Assembly (NCBI GenBank): GCA_964017235.1
Contig: OZ024936.1
Location: forward strand, 48,473,028 to 48,537,027
Source of the DNA: Sabellastarte sp. h YS-2021
Lineage: Eukaryota > Annelida > Polychaeta > Sabellida > Sabellidae
Length of the DNA: 64,000 nucleotides
Direction of reading: 5' to 3'
A program made the position numbers and the translations under genes. Every line of letters starts with the position of its first letter. The first letter of the stretch is position 1. A model generated the notes under the pieces. That model ran no database searches and had not been told where the DNA came from. It saw nothing but the letters and a program-made list of their open reading frames with translations. Below, one piece after another: positions 1-12,665 of the stretch.

Positions 1-474
1 TTTTCATCCAAACGCTGAGGATAAGTACTCCTCGGACACTGGATTTAGCCACGCCAAGTAATCCTCCCTTCTAGTGGCAGCACAAGGATGTCCAAGATGG
101 CGGCATGAAAAAACAACAATGGAAAATCTTTAAAAGTCTATCAGATATACTGAGTTGTAACTATTTAAAGAATTTAATGTCAAATATCTATTTTTATGTC
201 AGAATCGAAGTATTGCTCATATTTATGTTACTCTTTCAACATTATAGCTGCATATTTTGATATTTTATGACGTCACAATTTATGCAAATGAATGTAAATA
301 TCTTCCGAAGGTGCTCCTAGATGTTTGGAACGTGGTTATACTGCACATGCAAGAAATATTTGTCCTAGGACACCTTGGATCTCCATCCAAACTCGTCAAT
401 TGTGACTATGCAAAATGTGACAGAACCCAAGAAGTGATAAAATCACTACTACTTGGCGAATAGGGATTTCCCTC
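1..474. other. Intron or upstream sequence, nothing recognised
   Basis: AT-rich, no supported exon. The exon preceding 3363 must end in phase 0 before a GT donor; no matching open, conserved segment is visible here. Confidence 0.4.
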
Positions 475-545
475 ATAGCTCACCTGGTAGAGTCTGGGCC
501 TCACGAGTGAGAGGTTGTGGGTTCGAGTCCCCTGGAAACATTATC
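475..545 (+). repeat. tRNA-derived SINE head
   Basis: Contains a box-A-like TAGCTCACCTGGTAGAG and a box-B-like GGTTCGAGTCC at pol III promoter spacing, but the arms do not close into a full tRNA cloverleaf. Most likely the head of a tRNA-derived SINE. Confidence 0.6.
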
Positions 546-804
546 TTGTGACGCAAGCCAGTGTAGCCGATTAATATTACAAATCATCAGGACAAGTGTA
601 TGAGGCAACTCATTGACCGAAAGGTTTATTAAGTCTGACAAACAAACACTTGGCTCTTATATATGGTTGTGGATTCTGATTGAACTCATAATAATATGTG
701 GAAAATACTTGGGTCTATCCCAAACTGATCATAGCTGTTACGAGTGACATAAAACAATCTTTCACTTTGTGCAGAGAACATAGTTGCCTGAAGACTAAGG
801 TGGC

Positions 805-1060
805 CAGTCCTTAATAAAAGGTTCATAACCATAAAATCTTGTCTGGGAATATTTTTGGCCCCATTTTGAAAAACAAGATGGCCGCCACGGGCGTTTTTCG
901 ACTTTCAGCAAGGAGTTTTGTTTGCCCTCTAGAACAAAGGGTGTTATAGGTAGAGATCTCAAATTCGCAGGATATGTTCATCATTACAAAATCTTGACTG
1001 GGAATATTTTTGGCCTCATTTTGAAAAACAAGATGGCCGCCACGGGCGTTTCTTTTTAGT
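805..1060 (+). repeat. Diverged tandem repeat of the 42.3-kb Helitron-like family
   Basis: Two ~160-bp units, each with the phrases TTTTTGGCC, CATTTTGAAAAACAAGATGG and CCGCCACGGGCG. The same units occur at 42340-42600 inside the element 42218-43640, so this is a truncated relative. Weaker traces lie near 2160-2410. Confidence 0.65.
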
Positions 1061-1432
1061 TACATACTCTTCCTCCATGATACTTATTTTGTTTTTTAAT
1101 GTTCGGCTAGTTAAGTACATATGTGAAAAAGTGCCAACTATATAAAAGTAAAAAAATTTGAAAAATTTTTGCAAGTCACATGATCAATGAATATTGAAAC
1201 CTCGAAGGGTAAAACCTCTTGAAATTTATTTTCCCAATATGGGTTTTCCTTTTCTTGCACCCACAACCCTGAACTTTGACCTAGTATACCATGCGCATGC
1301 GACTTTTGGTTACTTACTCCCTTTGAGTTTTAAAGCATTCAGAAAATTATTTATGAAGTTGACATATTGTTGGAATTTTTTAAACATACCATTGGGGCTA
1401 TTTTATCATTCTCTAGTGATCATCATCTTGTA

Positions 1433-1656
1433 GAATAAGAAATCTAAAATTCGCCACATATCTGAAATTCGCCACATGTGAAAATACTAATAAAATAAAT
1501 GAATTGTGGTGAGATTTGTTGACTGTATAGTAAATTAAGCTTTTTGAACTGAAAAATACCAATTTTTGGACAAAAACATCATTTTCTTCATAAAATTAAC
1601 TAAGGTTTTAGAGGTGGCGAATTTTAGATTCCCGGCGAATTTTAGATTTCTTACTC
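1433..1656 (+). mobile_element. TA-flanked MITE, copy 1
   Basis: Non-coding ~225-bp element with inverted ends: GAATAAGAAATCTAAAATTC at the left and the complement of GAGTAAGAAATCTAAAATTC at the right, flanked by TA. Each arm also holds a second ATTCGCCA/TGGCGAAT motif. TA flanks suggest Tc1/mariner-type mobilisation. Other copies: 18123, 19786, 27505, 28387 and 30052. Confidence 0.82.
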
Positions 1657-3362
1657 TAACAATAAAATAATAGCAATGTGTTGTGACAGTCGTTGATAAT
1701 TCTGTTTTGTTATTTATTGTTTAAAATTTGTGTAAAAAGAGAGCATCTTGTGTCAGTTTTCTGTGTTGTAACTTGTAGCAAAGTTATCTATAATTTATAA
1801 AGATATGAGAAGTTTCCTTCCAGTTTTAGCCAATAATAATATGTACTGTCCGTGCCATATGTTGAATATTTAATAAGTAAATCATATAAATCTTTTAAGA
1901 TTTTATTTACATGTCCATATGTATAATTGAAAAAGAAATGATAATTTTTGAGGTTTGAGTATAAGTAATCACAGGTTTTGTGTGAAAATATTGGACCATT
2001 TTAGATAGACCAGTAATTATCTCCCACCAGCCAAAAACTTGGGTCAGGAGATTATAAAACGTCTTCCATGCTTATGTGTGTGCATGCCCATGTGATTCCA
2101 TTTGTCATGTTTTTACAGAAACCTTTATATCTCATTCATGTATGAAGTATCTTCAGCATGTCTGTAAAAATATTTTGACCTCATTTTGAAAATGAAAATA
2201 GCTGATTGTACGAAAATCATTAAGATGTTCTGAAGCATGAAATATTGCAGCTAGCTTCATCAGATTTGCACAATATATAATAATATTATATGACTAGGAA
2301 AGCTTGTCTTGAGAGTAATTTTTGCCTTGTTTTAAAAACAAAATGTGTCCTTGGGAGCTTGGTTGTGAAAGCAACATTTTGTGGCATCATTTTAAAAAAT
2401 AATATGGCCGTCATATTTTATGAATGAGTAATTGCTGTAAATGTTACCGTTCAGTATGGTTATGTTACCCCTGTTTCAATGTTGCACTACTTCCACTTTT
2501 ACTTAATACCTGATGGGAGATACTCACTACAGCAATAGACTTGTTTTGGTTTGAAATTTTCCGTAGTTTAAGGTTGGCCTCACTTGTACATTAATGGGTT
2601 GGGTTACATGATTAGTTAGGGTAGACATATAGATATCATTTCATATACAGTTCTACAAAGGAGCAGTTGAGTGCCCATAAAACTAAAGTTAAATTAAAAT
2701 GGTAATATTGGCTATAGTAAAGTTTGTGTGGGTGGTCCATATTTGCAATTTGGGAAGATCTCGAGTGTCTTCTGTTTCACTTGATAATCATCAGCTACTA
2801 CAATATATTATATTGTCTCTCATTAGGTGAGGTTTTTTATCACAACGAAACATGACAAAACAGTAAAATGTACGAATAGTTTTGTATATTGGGTAGTTTC
2901 ATATAACATTCCTCTTTTTTAAACAAAATAATAAGTTTTGAATACATTCACAACTATTTCAATGCAAAGATATCATTACTTGAAACCCCCATTGTTTTTA
3001 TGGAGAGGAAAAATGTGCATACCAAATCACGCAAATACCAGTGGGGTTTTATTCAATGGGTCTTTTGAGCACATCTATTGATTCCACCTTTGCATTTCTG
3101 CTCCTTAAATTGGATAACATTTATCCTTTTGGGACGCTTCAGTTTTGTCAGCCAAAAGATTTTTCTAGTTAATAATGTGATCTAATGTATAGGTGAGACC
3201 AGGCTACAAAGAATGATCAAAAATATGTTTGAATGAACCTGTAAATATTTGGTTTTCAACGATAAATTAATGATATGCTTGAATTGATAAGATCATAGCT
3301 TTAAAAATTAATCAATTATTTGGTCGATCCTTTATTATCTGCAATTTGACACTTTCCGGCAG
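1657..3362. other. Intron upstream of cassette A
   Basis: No gene seen. AT-rich, with faint old copies of the 805-1060 repeat near 2160-2410. The pyrimidine tract and acceptor of cassette A close it at 3361-3362. Confidence 0.5.
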
Positions 3363-3501
3363 GTGTTTAGCCGCAACCCCAAGTTTAAGGGCGCCTGTCT
3401 GGGTCACCTGTTCACACACCAGCCCTTTGACGGAGGAGTTCTTGGACTGGCCTATATTGCAGCGCCCAGGGACTATTCTGTGGGAGGTGTATGTACACAA
3501 G
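3363..3501 (+). CDS. ADAM17: ADAM17 catalytic-domain exon, alternative version A
   Basis: 139-nt exon after a ...TTTCCGGCAG acceptor and before a GTACAT donor. It encodes 46 codons plus one base, starting VFSRNPKF and ending GGVCTQ, with the central piece [12 protein letters not shown] typical of the ADAM17 edge strand before the zinc helix. It ends in phase 1, so it joins the 19308 exon to give Q-AYYKDGY. A homologous exon of exactly the same length and phase lies 9 kb downstream (12527). Exon identity is firm; alternative use with the 12527 exon is inferred. Confidence 0.9.
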
Positions 3502-4074
3502 GTACATTGTGTGTGTGATAGGGTTTTTTTTTCTCTTGTTGTATTCCTACACACTACTCATCAATTTGCAGTAGAATCTCTATTGTTATTCGAACATACC
3601 GGATGAATGAGAATTTGAGTGAGAAAATTTAAAGAAACGCCTAGGTATATTAGTGTTGAATGAGAGGAAATAATAAATTTGATCTAACTTCAGTTTTCAT
3701 CAGTTTATTCACTCAAAAGAAATATACAAAATATGTAAGTTAAAAATTAATATAAAGACAAAGATATACAGTGGAAACTGTGTTAATGAAATGAAGTATT
3801 TTGGATAAATGACAATTGGATAATAGAGGTTTTACGGTAAATATGTCTGCTTTAACATGACAGTTGAATTCTGTAGAGTTGAAACTCAGGTCACCACGAT
3901 ATATCATTACATACTAACACTGTAAAAGACATTCCAGATGATGGTACAACTATTAATATAATGGACGTCTTATTTCTCCAGTCCATATGTTTTGAAATCC
4001 ATCATATGAGGTGTGAGTAGATTGTACAATTCCATTCCATACCATAATATAACCAAGTGAGTTTCTGCTACCTC

Positions 4075-4465
4075 ATATGTACTAGTGCTGGTATTGTTTA
4101 TCGATATTGAAATATTTATCGATCCATGCTAAATATACTGATATCGATAATGTAGGGTACAATATCAATATCGGAACATACTACTAAATAGACACAATTA
4201 AGCTGTTTTCCATGTAAATAAAATATAAAATTTGAGAAATATATTGGTTTTCCTATCGTTTTTTGTCAAATTTCACTTACCGCTAAACCGGAAATGCCAT
4301 ATTTGTTTATGTTTCAGGCAACTTCTAAAACTCGTGAAAGCATTTGGAAGATCTTTCTCAGAAAACACCCGTTACCCGATATTTCAATATCGATCGATAC
4401 AGAAGCAAAAATATGGTTTGATATCGATATACATATTATAATTCGATACCAACACTAATATGTAC
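4075..4465. mobile_element. hAT-like MITE with 8-bp target duplication
   Basis: The element spans 4083-4457. Ends are TAGTGCTGGTATTG and CGATACCAACACTA (inverted, 12 of 14 matching). It is flanked by the identical 8-mer ATATGTAC at 4075-4082 and 4458-4465, the hallmark of hAT transposition. Interior rich in ATCGAT; no coding capacity. Confidence 0.8.
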
Positions 4466-5014
4466 ATATTCAAATTCATGTTTGAGTGTCATTAAACTAC
4501 ACATTTATTGCTCAAGTAGCAATATGTAAATCATATGACATCCAATAGTACACATGAAGTTACAGTTTTATTATGTCAGCTGACTTGTCAGTCAGCTGAC
4601 ATTATGTCGTCACTCTGCGGCGTGGGCGTCCGCGTACGCGTCCGCGTACGCGTCCGCGTGAACAACTTCTCCTCCAAAACTACAAGGCCTAGAGACGTGC
4701 TGTTTTTTTTAAAAGATACCTTATCTATCGAGGATGAAAAATTGTTCAAGGCATGCAAATCTGTCTGTTCGTCTGTTTGCTAGAGACATTACAAGGGGGG
4801 TACCCCCACCAAAAGTGTGAAAATTTCAACACTTAATCACAATTTTCTCAGTGACTATTGCAGGGATTTCTCTCATATCTTGCATATATGTACAAGGCCA
4901 GAGGTAGATTCTCTTGTGTGAGTATGAGACCTGGATCTGTCTTACTTTTTTTTTAATAAATTTTTTTAATAATTTTTAATGCATTAAAATTCATGAAATC
5001 ATGCACAAAATCAT

Positions 5015-7665
5015 TTATAACTTGAAAAGTGTTGCATTTAGAGCATTTTGTTAAAATATGTTATTCAGCTACTTTTTTCATAGCTACAATATGGTGAGTA
5101 AGTTGGGTGCCTGTCTCAATAGCTAAGTGAGTAATAGCTACTTTTGGGCTTTTCAGTAACTTCCATTATGAGTAAAATCACTTGTAACTTAAAAACTATT
5201 GCATTTAGAGAATTTCGTATAAATATGTTATTCAGCTACTTTTGGGTCAGCTATAACATAGTAAAATTTCAGACCTGTAGCTCATGGCATAGCTGAGTAA
5301 TAGCTACTTTTAGGTTATCACTGTTGAGTAAATCGCTTATAACTTGGAAACTATTGCATTTACAGTATTTTGTTTCAATATGTTATTCACCTATTTTGGG
5401 ATCAGCTATAACATAGTGAAGTTTCAGATCTGTGGCTCATTGCATAGCTGAGTAATAGCTACTTTGAAGTTCTCACTATTGAGTAAATCAGTTGTAATTG
5501 GAAAACTATTGCATTTAGAGAATTTCGTATAAATATGTTATTCAGCTACTTTTGGGTCAGCTATAACATAGTAAAATTTCAGACCTGTAGCTCATGGCAT
5601 AGCTGAGTAATAGCTACTTTTAGGTCATCACTATTGAGTAAATCAGTTGTAACTTGAAAACTATTGCATTTACAGTATTTTGCTTAAATATGTTGTTCAC
5701 CTACTTTTGGGTCAGCTATAACATAGTAAAATTTCAGACCTGTAGCTCATTGCATAGCTGAGTAATAACTACTTTGAGGTTCTCACTATTGAGTAAATCA
5801 GTTGTAATTGCAAAACTATTGCATTTAGAGAATTTAGTATAAATATGTTATTCAGCTACTTTTGGGTCAGCTATAACATAGTAAAATTTCAGACCTGTAG
5901 CTCATGGCATAGCTGAGTAATAGCTACTTTTAGGTCATCACTATTGAGTAAATCAGTTGGAACTTGAAAACTATTGCATGTACAGTATTTTGCTTAAATA
6001 TGTTGTTCACCTACTTTTGGGTCAGCTATAACATAGTAAAATTTCAGACCTGTAGCTCATGGCATAGCTGAGTAATAGCTACTTTGAGGTTATCACTGTT
6101 GAGTAAATCGCTTATAACTTGGAAATTATTGCATTTAGAGTATTTTGTTTCAATATGTTATTCACCTATTTTGGGGTCAGCTATAACATAGTGAAGTTCC
6201 AGACCTGTGACTCATTGCATAGCTGAGTAATAGCTACTTTGAAGTTCTCAATGTTGAGTAAATCACTTATAATTTGAAAACTATTGCATTTAGAGAATTT
6301 AGTATAAATATGTTATTCGGCTACTTTTGGGTCAGCTATAACATAGTAAAATTTCAGACCTGTAGCTCATGGCATAGCTGAGTAATAGCTACTTTTAGGT
6401 TATCACTGTTGAGTAAATCACTTATAACTTGGAAACTATTGCATTTAGAGTATTTTGTTTCAATATGTTATTCACCTATTTTGGGGTCAGCTATAACATA
6501 GTGAAGTTCCAGACCTGTGGCTCATTGCATAGCTGAGTAATAGCTACTTTTAGGTTATCACTGTTGAGTAAATCGCTTATAACTTGGAAATTATTGCATT
6601 TAGAGTATTTTGTTTCAATATGTTATTCACCTATTTTGGGGTCAGCTATAACATAGTGAAGTTCCAGACCTGTGACTCATTGCATAGCTGAGTAATAGCT
6701 ACTTTGAAGTTCTCAATGTTGAGTAAATCACTTATAATTTGAAAACTATTGCATTTAGAGAATTTAGTATAAATATGTTATTCAGCTACTTTTGGGTCAG
6801 CTATAACATAGTAAAATTTCAGACCTGTAGCTCATGGCATAGCTGAGTAATAGCTACTTTTAGGTTATCACTGTTGAGTAAATCACTTATAACTTGGAAA
6901 CTATTGCATTTAGAGTATTTTGTTTCAATATGTTATTCACCTATTTTGGGGTCAGCTATAACATAGTGAAGTTCCAGACCTGTGGCTCATTGCATAGCTG
7001 AGTAATAGCTACTTTGAAGTTCTCACTGTTGAGTAAATCAGTTGTAATTGGAAAACTATTGCCTTTACAGAAATTTGTGCAAATATGTTATTCAGCTACT
7101 TTTGGGTCAGCTATAACATAGTGAAATTACAGACCTGTAGCTCATGGCACAACTGAGCAATAGCTATTCTCAGGCACTGACTGTTGAGTAAATCGGCTAT
7201 AACTTGAAAAATATTGCATTTGGAGTATTTTGTTAAAATATATTGTTCACCTACTTTTGGGTTAGCTATAACATAGTGAAATTACAGACCTATAGCTCAT
7301 GGCATAGCGGAGCAATAGCTATTTTCAGGTTCTCACTATTGAGTAAATCAGTTGTAACTTGAAAACTATTGCATTTACAGTATTTTGCTTAAATATGTTG
7401 TTCACCTACTTTTAGGTCAGCTATAACAGAGCAAAAATTCAGACTTGTAGCTCATTGCATAGCTGAGTAATAGTTACTTTGAGGTTCTCACTCGTGAGTA
7501 AATCAGTTGTAACTTGAAAACTATTACATTTAGAGTATTTTGTTAAATATGTTATTCACAGACGTTTTGGTCAGCTATAACATAGTGAAATTGCAGACCT
7601 CTATGTCATGGCATAGCTGAGCAATAGCTTCTTTCAGGTTCTCACTGTTGAGTAAATCATTGTAT
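5015..7665 (+). repeat. 155-bp tandem array, about 17 units
   Basis: Units of ~155 bp with recurring phrases CTATTGCATTTAGAG, GGGTCAGCTATAACATAGT, GCATAGCTGAGTAATAGCTA and GTTGAGTAAATC. Units alternate between subtypes, indicating local multi-unit duplication. The homologous array at 23450-25630 has about 14 units. Confidence 0.9.
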
Positions 7666-8480
7666 CCAACCTGTAGGAAATCATGGGCTGGGAATCTGTT
7701 AATATGGTCCGATTTGACCTTGGAACCCTCCTTCAAGGTCAAATGAGGATAGTCAAACATAAAAGTGCTTATAACTCGCTTATTATTGGTCCTAGAGGTT
7801 TGGAATGAAAACCAACCTATAGAAAATCATGAGCTGGGAATTTTTTGGTGTGGTCGGATTTCACCTTGGACCCCTCCTTCAAGGTCAAATGAGGATAGCC
7901 AAACTTAAAAGTGCTTATAACTCACTTATTATTGGTCCTAGAGGTTTGGAATGGAAAACCAACCTATAGAAAATCATGGGCTGGGAATCTTTTGGTGTGG
8001 TCGGATTTCACCTTAGACCCCTCCTTCCAAGTCAAACGAAGATAGCCAAACTTAAAGTGCTTATAACTCGCGTATTATTGGTCTTGGAGGTTTGGGATGG
8101 TAAACCAACATATAGGAAATCATGGGCTGGGATTCTTTTGGTGTGGTCAGATTTGACCTGGGACCCCTCCTTCAAGGTCAATTGAGGATAGCCAAACTTA
8201 CAATTGCTTAGAACTCGCTTATTATTGGTCCTACAGGTTTGGGATGGTAAACAAGCTACAGGAAATCATGGGCTGGGAATTTTTTTGTGTGGTCGGATTT
8301 GACCTTGGACCCCTCCGTCAAGGTCAAACAAGGATAGCCAAACTTAAAAAGTGCCTATGACTCACTTATTATTGGTCCGAGAGGTTTGGGATGGTAAACC
8401 ATCCTAAATTCTTTGGCTGGGAATCTTTTGGTATGGTCAGATTTGACCTTTGGACCCCTTCTTCATGGTCGAACGAGGAT
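7666..8480 (+). repeat. 146-bp tandem array, about 6 units
   Basis: Monomer starts spaced 146, 147, 146 and 146 bp (7681, 7827, 7974, 8120, 8266). Key phrases are CTTATTATTGGTCC, AAATCATGGGCTGGGAA and CTCCTTCAAGGTCAAA. The same monomer appears at 25640-26450, 42603-43560 and as a single degenerate unit at 30540-30662. Confidence 0.9.
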
Positions 8481-8763
8481 ATTGCATTTATAGTATTTCT
8501 CTAAATATTTTTAACCTACTTTTTACACTTAAACAATTACCTTGTTACTTTATTTCATAATACCATTTGCAGGGCACAACTTTTTTGTCCTTTTCTTCTG
8601 TCAGCTTCGGAATATCTTTCGAACATGCTGTTCAGTTACCATTTACTGTATTTCTGTACAGCCCTTTCCCTGATAATTATGCTTTCCTCTCATTATCACC
8701 ATCACAAATCAAAAACATTCAGTCAGCTGACACAGTGCCCGTTCACGGGCACTCTCCTCTTGT

Positions 8764-11700
8764 ATTTGTTTCTGGTGAAAATGGAAATCTTGGTTCACCA
8801 CATTCAACTCAAATGGATTCAACTGTGGTGGTATTTGTTTTGAAGAGGGCTCCCTGTTAATATTTTTGTCAGACTTGTAACTGGAGATAAATTTTCAAAA
8901 TTTGTGCAACAAAATGTAAGAAGACAATAATTTGTTGTTTAAAACTTGACTGTTTTTTCTTGGATTTTGAGTAATGGCATTTAGCCTTGACCTTTATCTC
9001 TATTTTCACTTACTTTGGTAGGATTATTCATTCGAAGGGGAAGTAGAGAGCCCTGATTTTGAAGCAATTTCGCCTGATGTGTTTACCACTGGGGTGTTAC
9101 TCTTACATAACAGTATTACGCACGAATTTTCATGTTTGTAGTTTTATGTTTATACGATATAAAACCTGTATGTTAATAAAGGCAGGTGTTGTTTTTTTCT
9201 TTCCAAAATTATGACTATACAAAAAAGTATAGTCTTTTTTGAGATATTTGGATACCTTTATAGGACATAGTCTAGTGGATATGGAGCCAAAGTTTGCTTT
9301 TGCTCTGCTTGTTTTATTTGCATACAATGTATTTTGGGATTGGAATTAAAACACCTGCCAAACATGTACTTGTTTTGTTATTTATGAGTTAGCCTCAACT
9401 GGTATACACATAGTAATAAAAAATAAGAATAATTCTTATTTTACATGTCTAATTTGTAACATAGCTACCTGTACTTGCAAAGAAATTAAAATGTTAGCAA
9501 ATATCTCTTTTAATTTTCCGCCACTATCTCTGCTGTGTTTCAACTACTTAATTTTTAGTCATACTTCTTAACTTTTCTGTCACATAACCTTATTAATCTA
9601 CAATTTAACCTAGGTCTCTCTATTGTTAAAAAGCAGCATAATTTACAATCACCAAATATTTGAATGTTTGGCTTGGACTCTTTGCTTTCATTTACTATAG
9701 AAAGGAACAGTCTATTCTCTATGGTAAAATCTTTCCAAAACACATCTGTCTCTTTCCTTATTTAAGCCAGGCTGTATTAATGAAAGGTCTTAATGTTTGC
9801 CTCATCTAAGGCATAGCCCATTCATAAATCCAAGATTTTTGTCTTGGCAAAGAATGGTCATAAATATACATTCACAAAGATCTTAGCTGCTACAAAAAAT
9901 AATAAACTTAAGACTATATGTAAAACTTAGAGAAGATTAAAATCAGTAATGAATGGTACTAAGACAAAGACATATGATACAGCTTAGACTGTCATTTACG
10001 ACAAATGTCTCAGATTTGAGACACAGATAAGACCTTTTCTAAATAAGGGATCAGTTGATATTAAATTCTTGAAAAAACTTCCTATGGTTTAGTGAAAATT
10101 AGTTTATAAACTACTTAACCTTTGCTATTAATTTGATTACATTCTGGAGAAAATTATTTTGTAGTATTCAGAAATAATCACCGATGCTTAGGAAAATTTC
10201 TTAATTAAGTTATAGTGTATTAGTTCTGCACTATAAATGATAATTTTTTTTGAGAAAAAAAATCTGAATCTTCATAACAAGGTTATTTACATATAACCAA
10301 AATCTCTGTTTAGGCTTTTATGACAAAGTTACATAATCTCACTTAACCATTAATTTCTCTATGGTTCTGGGTTTAAACCCAGGTCAAGAAAACATATGAT
10401 AAACATGTGATCTGCCCTGATATGATGTTAGCTGTTGAAAGTGATATAAAACCCCATCTATGGTCTTTGTGCATTGATTTAAACCATATGTTTTTTTACA
10501 GTATTAACCAATTGTCCACCAGTAAAAGTTATACCACCAAGATGTCTCACTAAATTTTTTGTGGCACCTGACTATATCAGGTTTCTGATAATATTTTATA
10601 TAATTTAAAATGGAACCTGTGACAAATAATAGATATGGAATATTGATAGTAAGTCTGATACAATTAAATTTTAATGAATGTAAAATTATATGATTCCACA
10701 AGGATTGATGTACTACTGTATCAAATAAAAATTAACTGATAAATTTCAGAGATATGTATGCTAACATTTTATGTTTAATATTTGGTTAATAATTTGTTGC
10801 TAGGTATTGTGAAGGGTTGCCTCTGATGTATGGTTTCTTTCAGTTTTATTAGTTAGAGGTTTTCAATGTTTCTGTGTTACATTTCAGCTTATCTTTCAGA
10901 AGATGTAAATTTTTATCAATTTATCCTTAAGTACCATTTGTTCGATTTACAGCTTTAATGATATATTTAAGAAGTTTGTTGCTGGTATTAAGTTATCAGT
11001 TGCGACTTGATTTGAATGATTTGGACCCCAAAATATATAACTGACAAGACTTGAATAAAATAAAGTACATAAGTGTCTCCCTTGTCTGAATTAACAAGGC
11101 TTTCAGCTTTTCAAATTCTACTCTGTAAACAATAGAAGCATATTCCACTCAAAACTCTTGTGGTGTGAGTCCAATGGTTTGTACACTTTGCTGTATATAA
11201 TGGTGTTTATTTTAAGCATATGTATAAAATGTCTACATTTGTATATACATTATACAATGTATGGATTATTTAATTGTTGTATTACATTGAGCATAAAATA
11301 TCTTGAAAACAAACACTAACATTGGCAACTGATTTAATTTATTAATCATACATGTACTGACTTTCTGTGGAGGCAAAATTGAGCAAGTAACCACAATGAC
11401 TGTGTGCAAAAATTGTTGACCAAAATTGGTGAATTTGACCATATTTCTGTATTCCTAGGAATTGCAATCATTATAATGCAATTTGTCAGAATATTAAGTA
11501 CTTTGGTTAAACGTAAAATATTTTCAGAGCTCTAACCATTTCGGAAAATGTAGCAGTGCTGAATTCCTACTCTTTTTTCCCTGAAGCATGTACTATTTCA
11601 TAACTTTCACAATTTGGCAGTTTTAGGTTGTAGAATGAAGATGGATCATCAGTGGTGACACAAATATTTAATGTAAAATATAATAACTTTATCAGCAAAA

Positions 11701-12526
11701 CTATTTCTGTGCTTGCTTTTTGATAGGCTATGACATACACATGTACTCAGTATAAAAGACACCGAGAATGTATGCAGACCGACTTTGATCTTTGTTGCCC
11801 TTAGTGTCGAGATGCGGAAGATGGTAGTGATAGTATAAAGTATTTCATGTTCTGACTTGATGAATTAGTCTTGGCAGCTATTTGACTTGTATTCATACAT
11901 TTTATTGATTTTCAGCAGGAAAGATGCGCCTTTATGTAAGGTACTCCTCTGTCCTTACCAAAGGAGACTTTGTGAAATCATGGTCTCGTGGTCAACAAGT
12001 TTGGCATTAAATTTGGACAATGACGGGATGTCTGAGTCATCGAAATTGTTTCTAGTATGCTGATAAACGTAGCACGACCTAACAAACTAGGTACTCGAAA
12101 AAATTAATATTAAAATATTTTATATTTCCACAAAAAAACATGGGTGAAACCTAAGCACAAAATATTTTCTTTCTCAAATTTGGTACCTCTAGGTGGTTCA
12201 CACTAAAATGCAAATACCTAGATTCAATTCGGGTCATGTGATCTAGACATATGACTTTGTTCTGTATCCCTAGTCCCTCGGATAGCAATTTAGGCATCTA
12301 ATCACAGTGTGTTACTTCAGTCAGTGTATCACTTTCAAAATGCTGCGGACTTGTCCTAATGTGACCCTTGCCAATTAACGGGACCTAAAAACCCTGACCT
12401 TGACATTCGTCCAGAGTCACACCCCTGTTTAATATGAGATGTAATGGGGACCGGTCCTAAAATTACCTTGTCTGCTGTATAGGAAGTAAAAACTGCAACT
12501 TAAACCCAATGTGTGTATATTTCTAG
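8764..12526. other. Long intron segment between cassettes A and B
   Basis: AT-rich, with scattered stops in all frames. No exon, RNA gene or structured repeat recognised. It separates the Helentron-like element from cassette B. Confidence 0.5.
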
Positions 12527-12665
12527 GTATTCAGCAGATCGGGTCGTCATGACGCCTTTTGTTTGTCCCACCTGTTTACCTCTAAGAACTTTGCCGACGG
12601 TTCTCTGGGTCTTTCCTATGTGGCCTCCCCGCTGTCACATAACCCTGGGGGTCTCTGTTCACCAG
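12527..12665 (+). CDS. ADAM17: ADAM17 catalytic-domain exon, alternative version B
   Basis: 139-nt exon after a TTTCTAG acceptor and before a GTACTC donor. It encodes 46 codons plus one base, starting VFSRSGRH and ending GGLCSP, with GSLGLSYVASP in place of version A's [11 protein letters not shown]. It is open throughout, keeps the two cysteines and the HLFT and GLGL-type motifs, and shares 21 of 46 residues with version A. Entry phase 0 and exit phase 1 equal those of version A. Splicing A to B would shift the frame, so the two can only be alternatives. There are no signs of decay. Confidence 0.85.

Larger units (their letters stand above)
4590..8763 (+). mobile_element. Helentron-like non-autonomous element, copy 1, with two satellite arrays
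   Basis: Bounded by comparison with the copy at 23040-26736. The 5' end is AGTCAGCTGACATTATGTCG and is followed by a CG-rich GCGTCCGCGTACGC run. GTCAGCTGAC recurs at 8722-8731, then a perfect 7-bp-stem hairpin (GTGCCCG-TTCA-CGGGCAC, 8735-8752) and the end TCTCCTCTTGT. A 5' terminus echoed just before a 3' hairpin is the plan of Helentrons and their HINE derivatives. The core holds a ~155-bp array and a ~146-bp array. No replicase or helicase is encoded. A second GTCAGCTGAC lies just outside at 4575-4584. Confidence 0.7.

Noticed and set aside
1..60. First 60 bases as the end of an upstream ADAM17 exon
   Set aside because: One frame is open for 19 codons, but no GT donor stands in the required phase and the peptide does not resemble the expected segment.
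475..545. Functional tRNA gene
   Set aside because: Internal promoter boxes are present, but the acceptor and anticodon stems do not pair well.
4609..4660. CG-rich GCGTCCGCGTACGC tract as a CpG-island promoter
   Set aside because: It is the variable-length 5' domain of a transposable element and occurs again at 23,073.
5015..7665. Regular repeats as a CRISPR array
   Set aside because: Units of 155 bp have no unique spacers, and the setting is an animal intron.
8567..8860. 97-codon frame as a small protein gene
   Set aside because: It lies in the 3' domain of the Helentron-like element and is broken in the second copy at 26,540; another frame is equally open.
3363..12665. Cassettes A and B as parts of two separate ADAM genes
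   Set aside because: No other exons of a second gene lie between them, and both fit the same downstream exon in phase. One gene with alternative exons is simpler.
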